Source: Cyanobacteria bacterium RYN_339 (lineage in GTDB: Bacteria > Cyanobacteriota > Sericytochromatia > S15B-MN24 > JAQBPE01). From it: a stretch of DNA of 35,989 bases. The stretch is from NCBI GenBank assembly GCA_028287685.1, contig JAQBPE010000269.1, positions 1 through 35,989 of the forward strand, written 5' to 3'. A program made the translations under genes and the position numbers. Under the pieces are notes generated by a model. That model saw nothing but the letters and a program-made list of their open reading frames with translations. It did no database searches and was not told the DNA's origin. Position 1 is the first letter of the stretch. Every line of letters begins with the position of its first letter. This document shows, piece by piece, positions 1 to 8,531 of the stretch.

Positions 1-2231
1 TCCGCCGGGTCCAACGCCAGGCCCACCGGCGTGTTGAACGCGGCCGTGGCCCCGGGGCCGTTCACCAGCCCCGCCGCACCGGTGCCGGCGAGGGTCGTGA
101 CCACGTGGCTGGTGAGGTCGACGCGGCGCAGGCGGTGGTTGAAGGAGTCGGCCACGATCAGCCCCTGTTGCCCCGCTTCCAACACCAGGCTGTACGGCAT
201 GAAGAAGGCGGCCGTGGCGCCCGGCCCATCCTGGTAGCCCGGCGCGCCGATGCCCGCCAGCGTGGTGACCTGCCCCGCGCGCGTGACGGCGCGGATGGTG
301 TGGTTCTCCGTGTCCGCCACGTAAATCATGCCGTCGGCCGCCAGGGCCAGGCCGCGCGGGTTGTTGAACAACGCGGCCGTCCCCGTGCCGTCCAGGTTGG
401 CGCCCGCCGCACGTCCGGCGATCGTGGTCACCGCGGCGGTCTTGAGGTCCAGCTTGCGGATCAGGTGGTTGAACGTGTCGGCCACCCAGGCCGTGGTGCC
501 GCCCGCGGCGATGCCCTGGGGCTTGAGGAAGCTGGCCGCCGCGCCCGCGCCGTCCGCCCGGCCGGGCTGGGGTTGGCCCGCCAGCGTGGTGACCGGATGC
601 GCGGGGTCTACCAGGTCGATGCGGCGCACGGCATGGTTCTGGAGGTCGGAGACGATCAGCGCGCCCGGCACGTAGGCCACGCCCGAAGGGACGTTGAAGC
701 TGGCGGTGGCGCCCGGCCCGTCCGCCGCGCCCGGTGTGCCCGTGCCGGCGATCGTCGTGACCGTGAGGTCGGGCGCCAGCGCGCGGATCTGGTGGTTGCC
801 GGAGTCCGCCACGTACAACGTGCCGTCCGGGGCAACGGCCGCGCCCTGCGGCAGTGCGAAGGCCGCGGCCACACCCACGCCGTCCGCCCGTCCGGCCTTG
901 CCGGTGCCGGCCACGGTCTTGATCGGGTAGGCCGGGTCGGCCAGGTCCACGCGCCGCACGGTCGAGACGGAGCCGTCCACCAGGTACAGCACGGGGTGGG
1001 CGGGGTCGCGGCGATCGCACGCCAGCCCCAAGGGGTTCCACAGCCGCGCCGTGGCGCCCGGCCCGTCCACGCTGCCACGCACGCCGGTGCCGACGATCGT
1101 GGCGACATGGTGCTTCGGGTCGGCCAGGTCCACCTTGCGCAGGACATAGCCCGTGCACGAGACGTAGAGCCCGCCCTTGCCGTCCAGCGCCAGGCCGAAC
1201 GGGTTGTTCAGCGAGGCGGCCAGGCCGTCGCCGTCGGTGTTGGCGGCGCTGCCGCTGCCCGCGACGGTCGTGAGCACGCCGACGGGCGAGAGGCTGCGGA
1301 TCAGGTTGTTGCGGGCGTCCGCGAAGTAGAGCGTGCCGTCGTCGGCCAGCGCCATGCCCTTGGGCTGGTTGAGGGCCGCCAGCAGCGCGCTGCCGTCCGT
1401 CTGGCTGGCGCTGCCGCCCACCACCAACAGGCGCCGCACCACCTCCAGCTGGTCATCCAGCGCCTTGTCCTTGCCGCGCAGGGCCGTCACGGCCGCCACC
1501 ACCTGGGTGGTGGTCAGGGCATCGGGCACCGCCGCGAGCGCGGCCCCGGCCTTGGCGCGCGTGGCGGCCTCCACGTCCGCGGGAAGCTTGTCCAGCACCG
1601 CGCGCTCGCTCCGGACGTATTGGTCCAGGATGTAGGCCGTGGTGAGCGTGCTGACGAGGTCCAGGTCCACCTTGGCGCCGGGGCCGCGGTCCTTGGTGGC
1701 GATCGCCTGCAAGCTGCCCGCCTTGCCCAGCTCCACCACCAGCACCAGGTGGTGGCCCGCGGGCGTGGCAGGGAAGCTGAAGTGGCCCGCTGCATCGGTC
1801 TTGGCGACGATGGGTTGGCCCTTGTCGTCCGTTACCGCGTCCAGGCGCACCGTCACGCCGGCCAGCGGCTGTTGGGCGGGCACCGCCAGGAGGCGCAGGC
1901 CGGAGCCGTTGTCCGTGACCAGCCCTCCCCCGTTGTTGGCAATGATCCCCGCGGGCGCCAGCACGTCGCCGGCCAGGCTGCCGCCGTTGTTGGCGATGAC
2001 GTTCCCGCCGCCCGACCCGATGACGTTGCCCCCGCCGGAGCCAATGATGTTACCGCCCCCGGAGGCGATGACGTTCCCGCCGCCCGAGGCCACCAGGTTG
2101 CCGCCGCTCGAAGCGCTCACACCGGCGCTTACCGGGATGGGCGCCGTGGCCTTGGGCTTGGTGGCTGCCGGCGAGCGGACGCACGCCGCCAACAGGGCGG
2201 CGGCGACCAGGCTGCCGGCGGCGCGCCGCAC
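1..2231 (-). CDS. NHL-repeat lipoprotein, C-terminus cut by window edge
   Basis: Reads from 2231 off the left end (743 codons visible). The GTG start at 2231 puts a lipoprotein signal directly at the N-terminus: an Arg-Arg start, a hydrophobic run and lipobox LLAAC with Cys17. It lies 3 nt after the upstream gene's stop and has no Shine-Dalgarno sequence, so translational coupling is likely. Residues 41-102 are a Gly/Asn-rich 8-residue repeat. Residues about 120-165 look like a carboxypeptidase-regulatory/SdrB-type beta domain (GVTVRLDAV, then TDAAGHFSF). From about residue 285 there are eight complete NHL repeats and the start of a ninth, each with a P-x-G turn, LYVADSGNH-type strand and TTVAGTG linker. 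NHL repeats form beta-propellers that bind protein or ligand. The protein is probably displayed on the cell surface; its ligand is unknown. The architecture is clear, the biological role is not. Confidence 0.85.
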   Translation of the reverse strand, partial: MRRAAGSLVAAALLAACVRSPAATKPKATAPIPVSAGVSASSGGNLVASGGGNVIASGGGNIIGSGGGNVIGSGGGNVIANNGGSLAGDVLAPAGIIANNGGGLVTDNGSGLRLLAVPAQQPLAGVTVRLDAVTDDKGQPIVAKTDAAGHFSFPATPAGHHLVLVVELGKAGSLQAIATKDRGPGAKVDLDLVSTLTTAYILDQYVRSERAVLDKLPADVEAATRAKAGAALAAVPDALTTTQVVAAVTALRGKDKALDDQLEVVRRLLVVGGSASQTDGSALLAALNQPKGMALADDGTLYFADARNNLIRSLSPVGVLTTVAGSGSAANTDGDGLAASLNNPFGLALDGKGGLYVSCTGYVLRKVDLADPKHHVATIVGTGVRGSVDGPGATARLWNPLGLACDRRDPAHPVLYLVDGSVSTVRRVDLADPAYPIKTVAGTGKAGRADGVGVAAAFALPQGAAVAPDGTLYVADSGNHQIRALAPDLTVTTIAGTGTPGAADGPGATASFNVPSGVAYVPGALIVSDLQNHAVRRIDLVDPAHPVTTLAGQPQPGRADGAGAAASFLKPQGIAAGGTTAWVADTFNHLIRKLDLKTAAVTTIAGRAAGANLDGTGTAALFNNPRGLALAADGMIYVADTENHTIRAVTRAGQVTTLAGIGAPGYQDGPGATAAFFMPYSLVLEAGQQGLIVADSFNHRLRRVDLTSHVVTTLAGTGAAGLVNGPGATAAFNTPVGLALDPA
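1926..2111 (-). repeat. 24-bp coding repeat giving SGGGNVIA-type octapeptides
   Basis: About five in-frame copies of an 8-codon unit (SGGGNVIA, SGGGNIIG, SGGGNVIG and similar) followed by two degenerate ANNGG units. It lies between the lipidated cysteine and the first folded domain of the NHL-repeat lipoprotein, so it probably acts as a flexible or beta-roll stalk. The copies differ at synonymous and third positions, so the repeat is not a recent perfect duplication. Confidence 0.75.
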
Positions 2232-2234
2232 GGC

Positions 2235-2570
2235 TTAGAACGACTTGTGGAGCTTGAGCTTGAGCCCGCCGCCGTGCTTCAGCGACACATCCGCGTCCAG
2301 CTTGAAGCCGCCGGCAACGTCTTGCGAGATGCCCAGCCGGGGCACCTTGAAGGCGCCCTTCTCGAAGGTCTTGGGGTCCATGAAGGGCCGCGGCTCGCCG
2401 TGCTCGTCGTGTTCTTGCAGGTCGAGCTTCAGCTTGGGCTGGCTGGGGGGCAGCTTGAAGTTGAAGCTGTCCAGCGTCATGCCCGGCAAGGGCTCGGGCT
2501 TTACGACCGGCGTCGCGGCCACCGGGCCGGGGGTGACGACGTTCTTGGGACCAACCGACTCGATGCCCAT
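2235..2570 (-). CDS. small repetitive protein of unknown function (111 aa)
   Basis: Starts at the ATG at 2570, with AGGAGG ending 5 nt upstream, which makes the start convincing. No signal peptide or membrane segment is visible. The N-terminus is Pro/Val-rich. The rest alternates Lys and Leu (FNFKLPP, PKLKLDLQEH and GGGLKLKLHKSF at the C-terminus), a pattern expected of amphipathic beta strands. It lies 47 nt downstream of the glycosidase gene and 3 nt upstream of the NHL-repeat lipoprotein, so the three are probably co-transcribed. I do not recognise the family. Confidence 0.75.
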   Translation of the reverse strand: MGIESVGPKNVVTPGPVAATPVVKPEPLPGMTLDSFNFKLPPSQPKLKLDLQEHDEHGEPRPFMDPKTFEKGAFKVPRLGISQDVAGGFKLDADVSLKHGGGLKLKLHKSF

Positions 2571-2617
2571 GCGATCCTCCTGGGGGTTGGAAGCGACCAA
2601 GCCCATCATACCCAGGA

Positions 2618-4192
2618 CTAGCGCCGGGCTTCCAAGATCGTCACGGAAGCCCGTTGGAAGCCGTACGGTGCCAGCGAGGCAACGGCTTGGGTCGTCACGC
2701 TGGCGTCCTTTGCGTCCCAGCCCAGGGGCGAAGCCAGGGTGTAGGCCGTCACGCCGGCGGGTGGGAAGCCGAAGTCCACGCGGCAGCGCACCTCCTGGTC
2801 GTTCGAGCGGTTGACCACCAACATGTAGGCCCGGCTGCCGTCCTGGCTGGCGGCCGCGGTGGTGGCCAGCAGCGGCAGCTGGATTTGCCCGCGGGCGCCC
2901 GTCACGGTTTGGGTCGGCACTTCGGTGGCCGTCGCCGCCACGCGCACGTCGCCCCAGTGCTTCGCGAGCATGCGCTCGAAGGCGTAGATCGGCGTGGGCC
3001 GCGCGGGGTCGTCGTCGTAGAAGAAGCCGGCGTCCGCGTGGTCGTCGTGGGAGAAGCAGAACTCCGCGGCCGCCAGCAGCCGCTGGTTCATGGCCAGCGC
3101 CACGGAATCGGCCGCGAACAGCGCGCCGAACATGCCGCGGGCGTGCAGGGGGTCGCTGTAGAGGTTGGTCGAGAACTCCGTGTTGGCGATGCCCACCGGG
3201 CGGCCCGTGGCCTGGATGGCGGGCCAGATCACGTCCTCGAGCTGCTTGCGGTTCCATTCGTTCTGGGCCAGCACCGAAGCCAGGTCGCCCTCGCGCACCA
3301 CCGGCCAGGCCGGGTAGCCGTGGAAGATCAGGAAGTCGACCTGATCGCCCATGCCCTCGATGAGGTGCTTGACCGTGTCGGCGCCGCCGCTCCAGCCGTC
3401 GCCCTCCCAGTTGCTGTTGACGCTTGCCACGGCGCCGATCTGAATCGGGCCGTCCGCGGCCTGGCGCATCGCCAGCGCGAACTCCCGGGCACGCGCGGCG
3501 TAGACCTTCTCGTCCGGCGCCCAGGTCTCATGGCCGCGCTCGCGCTTCATGGCAATCTCGTTGCCCAGCTCGAACAGGCGGGCGCCCGCGGCGGTGCTGG
3601 GGTAGCGCAGGCGGTTGGCGTCGCCCACGTGGTCCAGGTAGGAGACGTAGCGCGCGGCCTCTTGCGGGTCCGAGGTGCCGAAGTTGACCACGTGGATCTG
3701 GTCGGCGCCCATGGCGTCGGCCTCCTCGATGCCCCCGCGGATGTCGTCGTAGGGGTACTGGTCGCGCACGTTCCAGCACTGCTCGAAGTGGTAGCCCGTC
3801 ATGTAGGCGTAGTCGCTGCGGCCGTCCGTGATGCCGTGGCCGATGCGGTAGAGCGCCTTGCCGTCGCCCCAGGTCGGCTGCAGCTCGCGCATGGCGACGA
3901 GCTTGCCGTTGAGGTTGTCGCAGTGGCCGGTGACGTGGTTGCGGCACCAGCCGAGCAGGTGGGAGTTCGAGCGGCCCAGGATGGTCTGGGGCGCGACTTT
4001 CAGCGTGGGCATCGGGCCCAGGTCCAACGCCACCGGCACCGGCAGGCCGAAGCCCCGCGGCGAGGGGAAGGCGAAGGCCAGCTTGGCTGGTTCCGCCGTC
4101 GCCATGGTGAGGGTCATGGTCTCTTGCAGGGCGGGCGCGGTGCCGCAGCCGGCCACGATCATCCCGATCAAAAGCGCGAGGCGCTTGCGCAT
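2618..4192 (-). CDS. lipoprotein glycoside hydrolase, clan GH-A type (arabinofuranosidase-like)
   Basis: 524 residues from the ATG at 4192, chosen because GGAGG lies 9 nt upstream and the N-terminus then reads as a lipoprotein signal (MRKRLALL, then MIVAGC). The middle is a TIM-barrel glycosidase: LFELGNE at about residue 212 matches the acid/base Asn-Glu of clan GH-A, and ANTEFS at about residue 339 matches the nucleophile Glu at the end of strand 7. Segments such as IHVVNFGTS and DFLIFHGYP fit barrel strands. The last ~90 residues look like a C-terminal beta-sandwich. GH51 and GH39 are the closest families I can suggest. The likely job is cleavage of plant or algal polysaccharide, or exopolysaccharide, from the cell surface. 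Substrate cannot be read from the sequence. Confidence 0.75.
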   Translation of the reverse strand: MRKRLALLIGMIVAGCGTAPALQETMTLTMATAEPAKLAFAFPSPRGFGLPVPVALDLGPMPTLKVAPQTILGRSNSHLLGWCRNHVTGHCDNLNGKLVAMRELQPTWGDGKALYRIGHGITDGRSDYAYMTGYHFEQCWNVRDQYPYDDIRGGIEEADAMGADQIHVVNFGTSDPQEAARYVSYLDHVGDANRLRYPSTAAGARLFELGNEIAMKRERGHETWAPDEKVYAARAREFALAMRQAADGPIQIGAVASVNSNWEGDGWSGGADTVKHLIEGMGDQVDFLIFHGYPAWPVVREGDLASVLAQNEWNRKQLEDVIWPAIQATGRPVGIANTEFSTNLYSDPLHARGMFGALFAADSVALAMNQRLLAAAEFCFSHDDHADAGFFYDDDPARPTPIYAFERMLAKHWGDVRVAATATEVPTQTVTGARGQIQLPLLATTAAASQDGSRAYMLVVNRSNDQEVRCRVDFGFPPAGVTAYTLASPLGWDAKDASVTTQAVASLAPYGFQRASVTILEARR

Positions 4193-4307
4193 GTGCTCCA
4201 ACCTCCGCGAGGGCAAGGCTACGAGCAGGGCAGCGGCGTCGGGGCCACGTGAGCGAGATGTCCTATGAACTTAGTCGATCATGCACGTTCCCGTAAACGG
4301 GCGCTCG

Positions 4308-5315
4308 TCAGTAGACCAGCGCGAGCGCGCCCACGGAGAAGCCCGCGGAGGTTCCGAGCAACATGACCTTGTCGCCGCGCCGCGCCCGGCCGCGCGTGAT
4401 GGCCTCGTGCAGCGCCAGCGGCAGGGAAGCCGCGATCGTGTTGCCGAACTCCGGCGCGATCACCATCCAGCGGTCGTTGGAGAGCCCGAGGCGGCGCTGG
4501 ATCAGGCCCAGCGCGGTCATGCTGGCCTGGTGCGGCACCACCAGGTTGATGTCATCCAGCGTAAGGCCCGCGGGGGCCAGGGTGCGCTCCACAAAGGCCG
4601 GCAAGACCTGCGCGCTCAGCTTGAAGACGGCCTTGCCGTCCATCTCGAACAAGCAATACTCGTCGGTGTACTCCGCCAGGGTGCCCGCGTAGTTGCGTGG
4701 GTGGTGCTTGGTGCCGCCCCCGCGCGCTTGGGTCAAGTGGGCGCCGGCGCTGTAAGTCTCCTGCCGCGCGGCCAGGATCGCGCTGGGCTCGCCTTCGGGC
4801 GTCGCGCCGATCACCACCGCCGCCGCGGCGTCGCCGAAGATCGTGGCGCTCTCGCGGTCGTTCCAGTTCAGCGCGACGCTGGCGATTTCCGTCGCCACGA
4901 CCAGCACGCGGCGGTAGCGGCCCGCGGCCACCAGGTAGCTCAGCGTATCCAGGCCCGTCAGGAAGCTCAGGCAGGTGGAGTTGATGTCGAAGCAGGCCAC
5001 GCCGGAGTCCGCCTGGCCCATCTGCTTCTGGATCAGCGCGGCCGTGCAGGGGATCACTTGCTCCGGCGCGCCTGCGGTGCACACCATGCAGTCGATGTCC
5101 GCGAAGGTCAGGCCGGCGTCGTCGAGGGCGGCCTGGGCGGCGCGGGCGCCCATCAAGCTGGACGTCTCGTCCTTGACGAAGTAACGCGTCAGCACGCCGC
5201 TGCGCGACTCGATCCAGCCGGCTTCCAGCCCCAGGCGTTGCCCCAGCTCCACCGCGCCCACCGGCTGGCCGGGCAGGTAGCGGCCGGTCCCCAAGATCTT
5301 CACGTTCCGTTGCAT
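4308..5315 (-). CDS. beta-ketoacyl-ACP synthase III (FabH/KAS III family)
   Basis: 335 residues, the usual length for thiolases of the KAS III group. The Cys-His-Asn triad is complete: C115 in DINSTCLSF, H262 in VVPHQAS and N292 in PEFGNTIAAS. The C-terminal GTSAGFSVGA matches the family's glycine-rich end. FabH condenses acyl-CoA with malonyl-ACP to start fatty acid synthesis. The motif around Cys115 (STCLSF, not AACSGF) suggests a side-branch KAS III with a special primer or product rather than the housekeeping enzyme. No acyl carrier protein or other fab gene is nearby. The ATG at 5315 has no Shine-Dalgarno sequence but has GATAAT exactly 6 nt upstream. The neighbouring methyltransferase gene ends 52 nt upstream on the same strand. 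Confidence 0.88.
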   Translation of the reverse strand: MQRNVKILGTGRYLPGQPVGAVELGQRLGLEAGWIESRSGVLTRYFVKDETSSLMGARAAQAALDDAGLTFADIDCMVCTAGAPEQVIPCTAALIQKQMGQADSGVACFDINSTCLSFLTGLDTLSYLVAAGRYRRVLVVATEIASVALNWNDRESATIFGDAAAAVVIGATPEGEPSAILAARQETYSAGAHLTQARGGGTKHHPRNYAGTLAEYTDEYCLFEMDGKAVFKLSAQVLPAFVERTLAPAGLTLDDINLVVPHQASMTALGLIQRRLGLSNDRWMVIAPEFGNTIAASLPLALHEAITRGRARRGDKVMLLGTSAGFSVGALALVY

Positions 5316-5321
5316 GGTCAG

Positions 5322-5327
5322 ATTATC
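5322..5327 (-). promoter_or_regulatory. -10 element of a probable leaderless promoter for the KAS III gene
   Basis: GATAAT on the minus strand matches TATAAT at 5 of 6 positions. It ends exactly 6 nt before the start codon, which would put transcription initiation at or next to the ATG. No Shine-Dalgarno sequence intervenes and no -35 box is evident. Confidence 0.45.
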
Positions 5328-5367
5328 GGGGCGAGCGGCGCGCACCGGGCCGCTTCTCCACAATTCG

Positions 5368-6327
5368 TTAGGCTTGGCGGTAGCCGGCGAACAGCCCGAG
5401 CTCCGGTTGTTCCACGCGCGGGAAGCCGTTGGCGTGGTACCAGCCCTCCACCTCCGCGCGGGAATGGCGGCTCTGGTATTGCGGCGCGAGGTCGTCGTAG
5501 AGCAGGAAGACCAGCCCACGATAAAGGTCCTCGATGCTCATGTCGCGGTAGAGCTCCTGGTTGATGGCCTGAGAGAGCGTGAACAACGGCAACAGAGCGA
5601 AGACCGGCAGGCAGAGCAGCCGCAGAGCCAGCAGGCGCACCTCCGGCGTCATGGCATGGCCCTGCCCCAGGAACAGCACGTCGCGCACGAAGTAATAAAT
5701 CTTCTGGAAGGCCGGGCTCTCGTTGGGATCGGGGTAGAGCCACACGGCGAACTGGGCGTCGGGCGCGGCCAGGCGCGCCACCGCGTCGAAGGCGGCCTTG
5801 GCGTCCGGGGTGTGGTGCAGCACGCCGATCGAGACGATGCGGGCGAAGGCGCCGGCCCGCAGGGGCGGGTTGGAGACGTCGCCGCGCACCACATGCAGGT
5901 TGGGCACGTCCCAGGCCAGCCGGGCCAGGTCGCCCACGGTGTCGGAGAAGTCCAGCGCCAGCACCTTGGCCTGGGGATTGGCCTTGGCGAGGGCGATCGC
6001 CTTCTCACCCGAGCCGCAGCCCGCGTCCAGCAGCCACTCGCCGGGCGCCGCGGCGGCGAAGACCTTGGCCTGCAGGTACTGCACGGAGTCGTCCACGCCC
6101 AGCCAGAACACGCGGTTCTCGCGCTCGAAGGCGCCGGCGTAGCGGAAGCGCCACTGCTGCGAGAAGGCCTCGCGGCTGGGCGTGCTCTCGCGGCCCAGCA
6201 GCATGTCCGGCACGCCATCTACGATCGGGTAGGCATGGGTGGAGCAGACGAGCGTGGTCTCGCCTTCTGGATGGAGGGGCTCCCCGCAACGCGGGCAGGC
6301 CAGCACTTCGAGCAGGTCGGGCTTCAT
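5368..6327 (-). CDS. SAM-dependent methyltransferase with Trm112-like zinc motif
   Basis: 319 residues. The N-terminus carries CPRC (C11, C14) and VCSTH (C28, H31) followed by YPIVDGVPDML, the Trm112p-like zinc ribbon often placed ahead of bacterial methyltransferases. A class I SAM fold follows: WLLDAGCGSGEKA at about 98-110 is motif I, LALDFS is the acidic end of strand 2, and IGVLHHTPD is the post-II/III region. A hydrophobic stretch near residues 225-250 may bind a lipid or the membrane. Substrate is unknown; a lipid or quinone-like acceptor would fit the hydrophobic segment and the adjacent KAS III gene, but that is inference. No Shine-Dalgarno sequence is visible; a TATTCC element sits 7 nt upstream of the ATG. 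It diverges from the M13 peptidase gene across 69 nt. Confidence 0.82.
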   Translation of the reverse strand: MKPDLLEVLACPRCGEPLHPEGETTLVCSTHAYPIVDGVPDMLLGRESTPSREAFSQQWRFRYAGAFERENRVFWLGVDDSVQYLQAKVFAAAAPGEWLLDAGCGSGEKAIALAKANPQAKVLALDFSDTVGDLARLAWDVPNLHVVRGDVSNPPLRAGAFARIVSIGVLHHTPDAKAAFDAVARLAAPDAQFAVWLYPDPNESPAFQKIYYFVRDVLFLGQGHAMTPEVRLLALRLLCLPVFALLPLFTLSQAINQELYRDMSIEDLYRGLVFLLYDDLAPQYQSRHSRAEVEGWYHANGFPRVEQPELGLFAGYRQA

Positions 6328-6396
6328 TTGCAACGGAATACCACGTTTTGTGGGTAACATGAAGTGTTCGTCCAACCAGCTTTGACAGGAAGATCG

Positions 6397-8406
6397 ATGA
6401 CCCGCAAGACTCCTCCGTTGCTTGCCCTCGCGCTGATCGCCGCCCTGGCGGCCCCGGCCCTGGCCGCGCCCCAGCTCCCCACGGGGTCCGACCCCAAGGT
6501 CCGCGTGCAGGACGATCTCTTCCGCGCCGTGAACGGCGGCTGGCTCAACGCCGCCAAGATCCCGGGCGACAAGAAGGCCTACGGCACCTTCATGATCCTG
6601 CGCGAGCAGTCCAACGAGCACGTCAAGGCGCTGCTCGAGGAGGCGGCCAAGAAGCCCGGCGCCAGCAAGGAAGCCAAGCTGATCGGCGCCTACTACACGG
6701 CCATGTCCAACGAGAAGGGCCTCGACGCCGTCGGCCTGATGCCCTTGCAAGATGAGCTCGCCGCCATCGACGCCATCAAGGGCGTGGATGACCTGGCTGC
6801 CGTCATGGCGCGCTTCAACCAGCTGGGCGTGCCCGTGCCGGTCGAGTCCGGCGTCTGGCCCGACGCCAAGAAGCCCGACACCAACACCGTCTACTGGGGC
6901 CAGGGCGGCCTGGGCTTGCCCGACCGCGACTACTACCTGAAAGCCGGCAAGCAGGAAGAGACCACCCGCAAGGCCTACAAGGCCTACCTGGCCCAGCTGG
7001 CTCGCCTGGCCTGGGATCCCAACCCCGAGGCGACCGCGGCGGCCGCCTACAACACGGAATTGGCGATCGCCAAGGCGGAGTGGTCGAAGGTCGAGCGTCG
7101 CGACGCGGTGAAGACCTACAACCCCGCCCCGCGCGCGACGTGGGACGCCAAGTACCCCGGCTTCGGCTGGGCGCGGTTCGCGGACGGCATCGGCATGCCG
7201 GCCAAGCAGGACGCCGTGATGGCGGAGCCCAGCTATTTCGCCGCCTTCGCCAAGATGGCCAAGGCCACCCCGCTCGCCACCTGGAAGGCGTACTTGAAGC
7301 TGCGCCTGCTCGACGAGTTCGCCCCCAACCTCTCGAAGGGCTTCCGCGACGCGCACCACGGCTTCAAGGGCGAAAAGCTCCAGGGCCTGAGCGCCCGCCC
7401 GCCTCGCTGGCGCTCGGCCGTCGAGGCCACCAACGACGCGCTGGGCGAGGCGATTGGCGCGGCCTACGTGCAGAAGCACTTCCCCGCGGCCAACAAGGCG
7501 CGCATGAAGACCCTGGTCGACAACCTGCTAGTGGCCTACAAGGACGGCCTGAACAAGCTGACCTGGATGAGCCCGGCCACCCGCAAGGCGGCGCTCGAGA
7601 AGCTCGCCAAGCTGCGCGTGAAGATCGGCTACCCGGACACCTGGCGCGGCTACGACGGCCTGCTGGTCAAGAACAACGACGCCGTGGGCAACCTCAAGCG
7701 CGCCGCCATGTTCGCGTACAAGCGCGACATGGCCGACGCCGGCAAGCCCGTGGACAAGAGCCGCTGGGACATGACGCCCCAGACCGTCAACGCCTACTAC
7801 AACCCGCTGGGCAACGAAATCGTCTTCCCGGCCGCCATTCTCCAACCGCCGTTCTTCGACGCCAACGCGGACGACGCCTACAACTACGGGGCGATCGGCG
7901 CCGTGATCGGCCATGAAATCAGCCACGGCTTCGACGACCAGGGCCGTCGCTACGACGGCACCGGCACGCTGCGCGACTGGTGGACGCCGGCCGACGAGAA
8001 GGCGTTCAACGCCCGCACGGAGCGCCTGGCCAAGCAGTACTCGTCCTACGAGCCGCTGCCCGGCCTGCACGTGGACGGCAAGCTGACCATGGGCGAGAAC
8101 ATCGCGGACCTCACGGGCGTGGCGATGGCGCTGAACGCCTACAAGGTCTCCCTGGGCGGCAAGGCGGCCAAGGCCATCAACGGCACCACGGCGGAACAGC
8201 GCTTCTTCATCGGCTACGCCCGCGTCTGGCGCTCCAAGAGCCGCCCGGAGTGGCTGCGCCAGCGCGTGACGGCCGACCCGCACTCGCCGGAGATGTACAG
8301 GACCAACGGGGTGGTTACTAACGTCGACGCCTTCTACGACGCCTTCGGCCTGAAGCCGGGCGACAAGCTCTACAAGAAGCCCGAGGACCGGGTCAAGATC
8401 TGGTAG
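6397..8406 (+). CDS. M13 family zinc metallopeptidase (neprilysin/PepO type), exported
   Basis: 669 residues with a Sec signal peptide (Lys/Arg start, Leu/Ala core, probable cleavage at PALA-AP). Zinc ligands are H506 and H510 in HEISH with catalytic E507, and E567 in GENIADLTG with D571 stabilising. NAYYNPLGNEIVFPA matches the substrate-binding NAFY region of M13 enzymes. N-terminal WLNAAKIPGDK and the central all-helical domain fit the family, and length is typical. These periplasmic or surface peptidases cut small peptides. The usual C-terminal CxVW reads VKIW here, so the cysteine of that end is absent. The start has AGGA about 6 nt upstream. A strong terminator follows, so the gene looks monocistronic. 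Confidence 0.93.
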   Translation: MTRKTPPLLALALIAALAAPALAAPQLPTGSDPKVRVQDDLFRAVNGGWLNAAKIPGDKKAYGTFMILREQSNEHVKALLEEAAKKPGASKEAKLIGAYYTAMSNEKGLDAVGLMPLQDELAAIDAIKGVDDLAAVMARFNQLGVPVPVESGVWPDAKKPDTNTVYWGQGGLGLPDRDYYLKAGKQEETTRKAYKAYLAQLARLAWDPNPEATAAAAYNTELAIAKAEWSKVERRDAVKTYNPAPRATWDAKYPGFGWARFADGIGMPAKQDAVMAEPSYFAAFAKMAKATPLATWKAYLKLRLLDEFAPNLSKGFRDAHHGFKGEKLQGLSARPPRWRSAVEATNDALGEAIGAAYVQKHFPAANKARMKTLVDNLLVAYKDGLNKLTWMSPATRKAALEKLAKLRVKIGYPDTWRGYDGLLVKNNDAVGNLKRAAMFAYKRDMADAGKPVDKSRWDMTPQTVNAYYNPLGNEIVFPAAILQPPFFDANADDAYNYGAIGAVIGHEISHGFDDQGRRYDGTGTLRDWWTPADEKAFNARTERLAKQYSSYEPLPGLHVDGKLTMGENIADLTGVAMALNAYKVSLGGKAAKAINGTTAEQRFFIGYARVWRSKSRPEWLRQRVTADPHSPEMYRTNGVVTNVDAFYDAFGLKPGDKLYKKPEDRVKIW

Positions 8407-8418
8407 TCACCTACCTCG

Positions 8419-8449
8419 GCGCCCCGCCCTCCCCGGCGGGGCGCTTTTT
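8419..8449 (+). terminator. rho-independent terminator after the M13 peptidase gene
   Basis: A perfect 10-bp stem (GCGCCCCGCC with GGCGGGGCGC), a 6-nt loop and five T residues, starting 12 nt after the stop codon. It is the clearest intrinsic terminator in the window. Confidence 0.9.
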
Positions 8450-8531
8450 CTTACGAAGCTGCTTGTTCTTGATGCGCTATCCGCGTCTACCTTCGCATGG
8501 CAAGCTAAGGGCTCCAGACAGGAGGAACGCA

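Noticed and set aside
1..1400. Repeated DNA blocks of about 160 bp, considered as a tandem or CRISPR-like repeat
   Set aside because: They are the diverged coding units of the NHL propeller, in frame and unequal in length.
2229..2237. Possible frameshift joining the 111-aa protein and the NHL lipoprotein
   Set aside because: Each has its own convincing N-terminus: AGGAGG for the first, and a full lipoprotein signal for the second.
105..2621. Long open frame on the plus strand opposite the NHL-repeat lipoprotein
   Set aside because: It is rich in Arg, Gly, Val and His with no domain, and lies antisense to a gene with clear repeats and a lipobox. High GC makes such shadows common.
4285..4310. 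Short hairpin CCCGTTTACGGG just after the KAS III gene, as a terminator
   Set aside because: Only 4-5 bp of stem and no T tract.
6382..6387. TTGACA 10 nt before the M13 peptidase ATG, as a -35 box
   Set aside because: It would place the -10 inside the coding region; the nearby AGGA is better read as the ribosome site.
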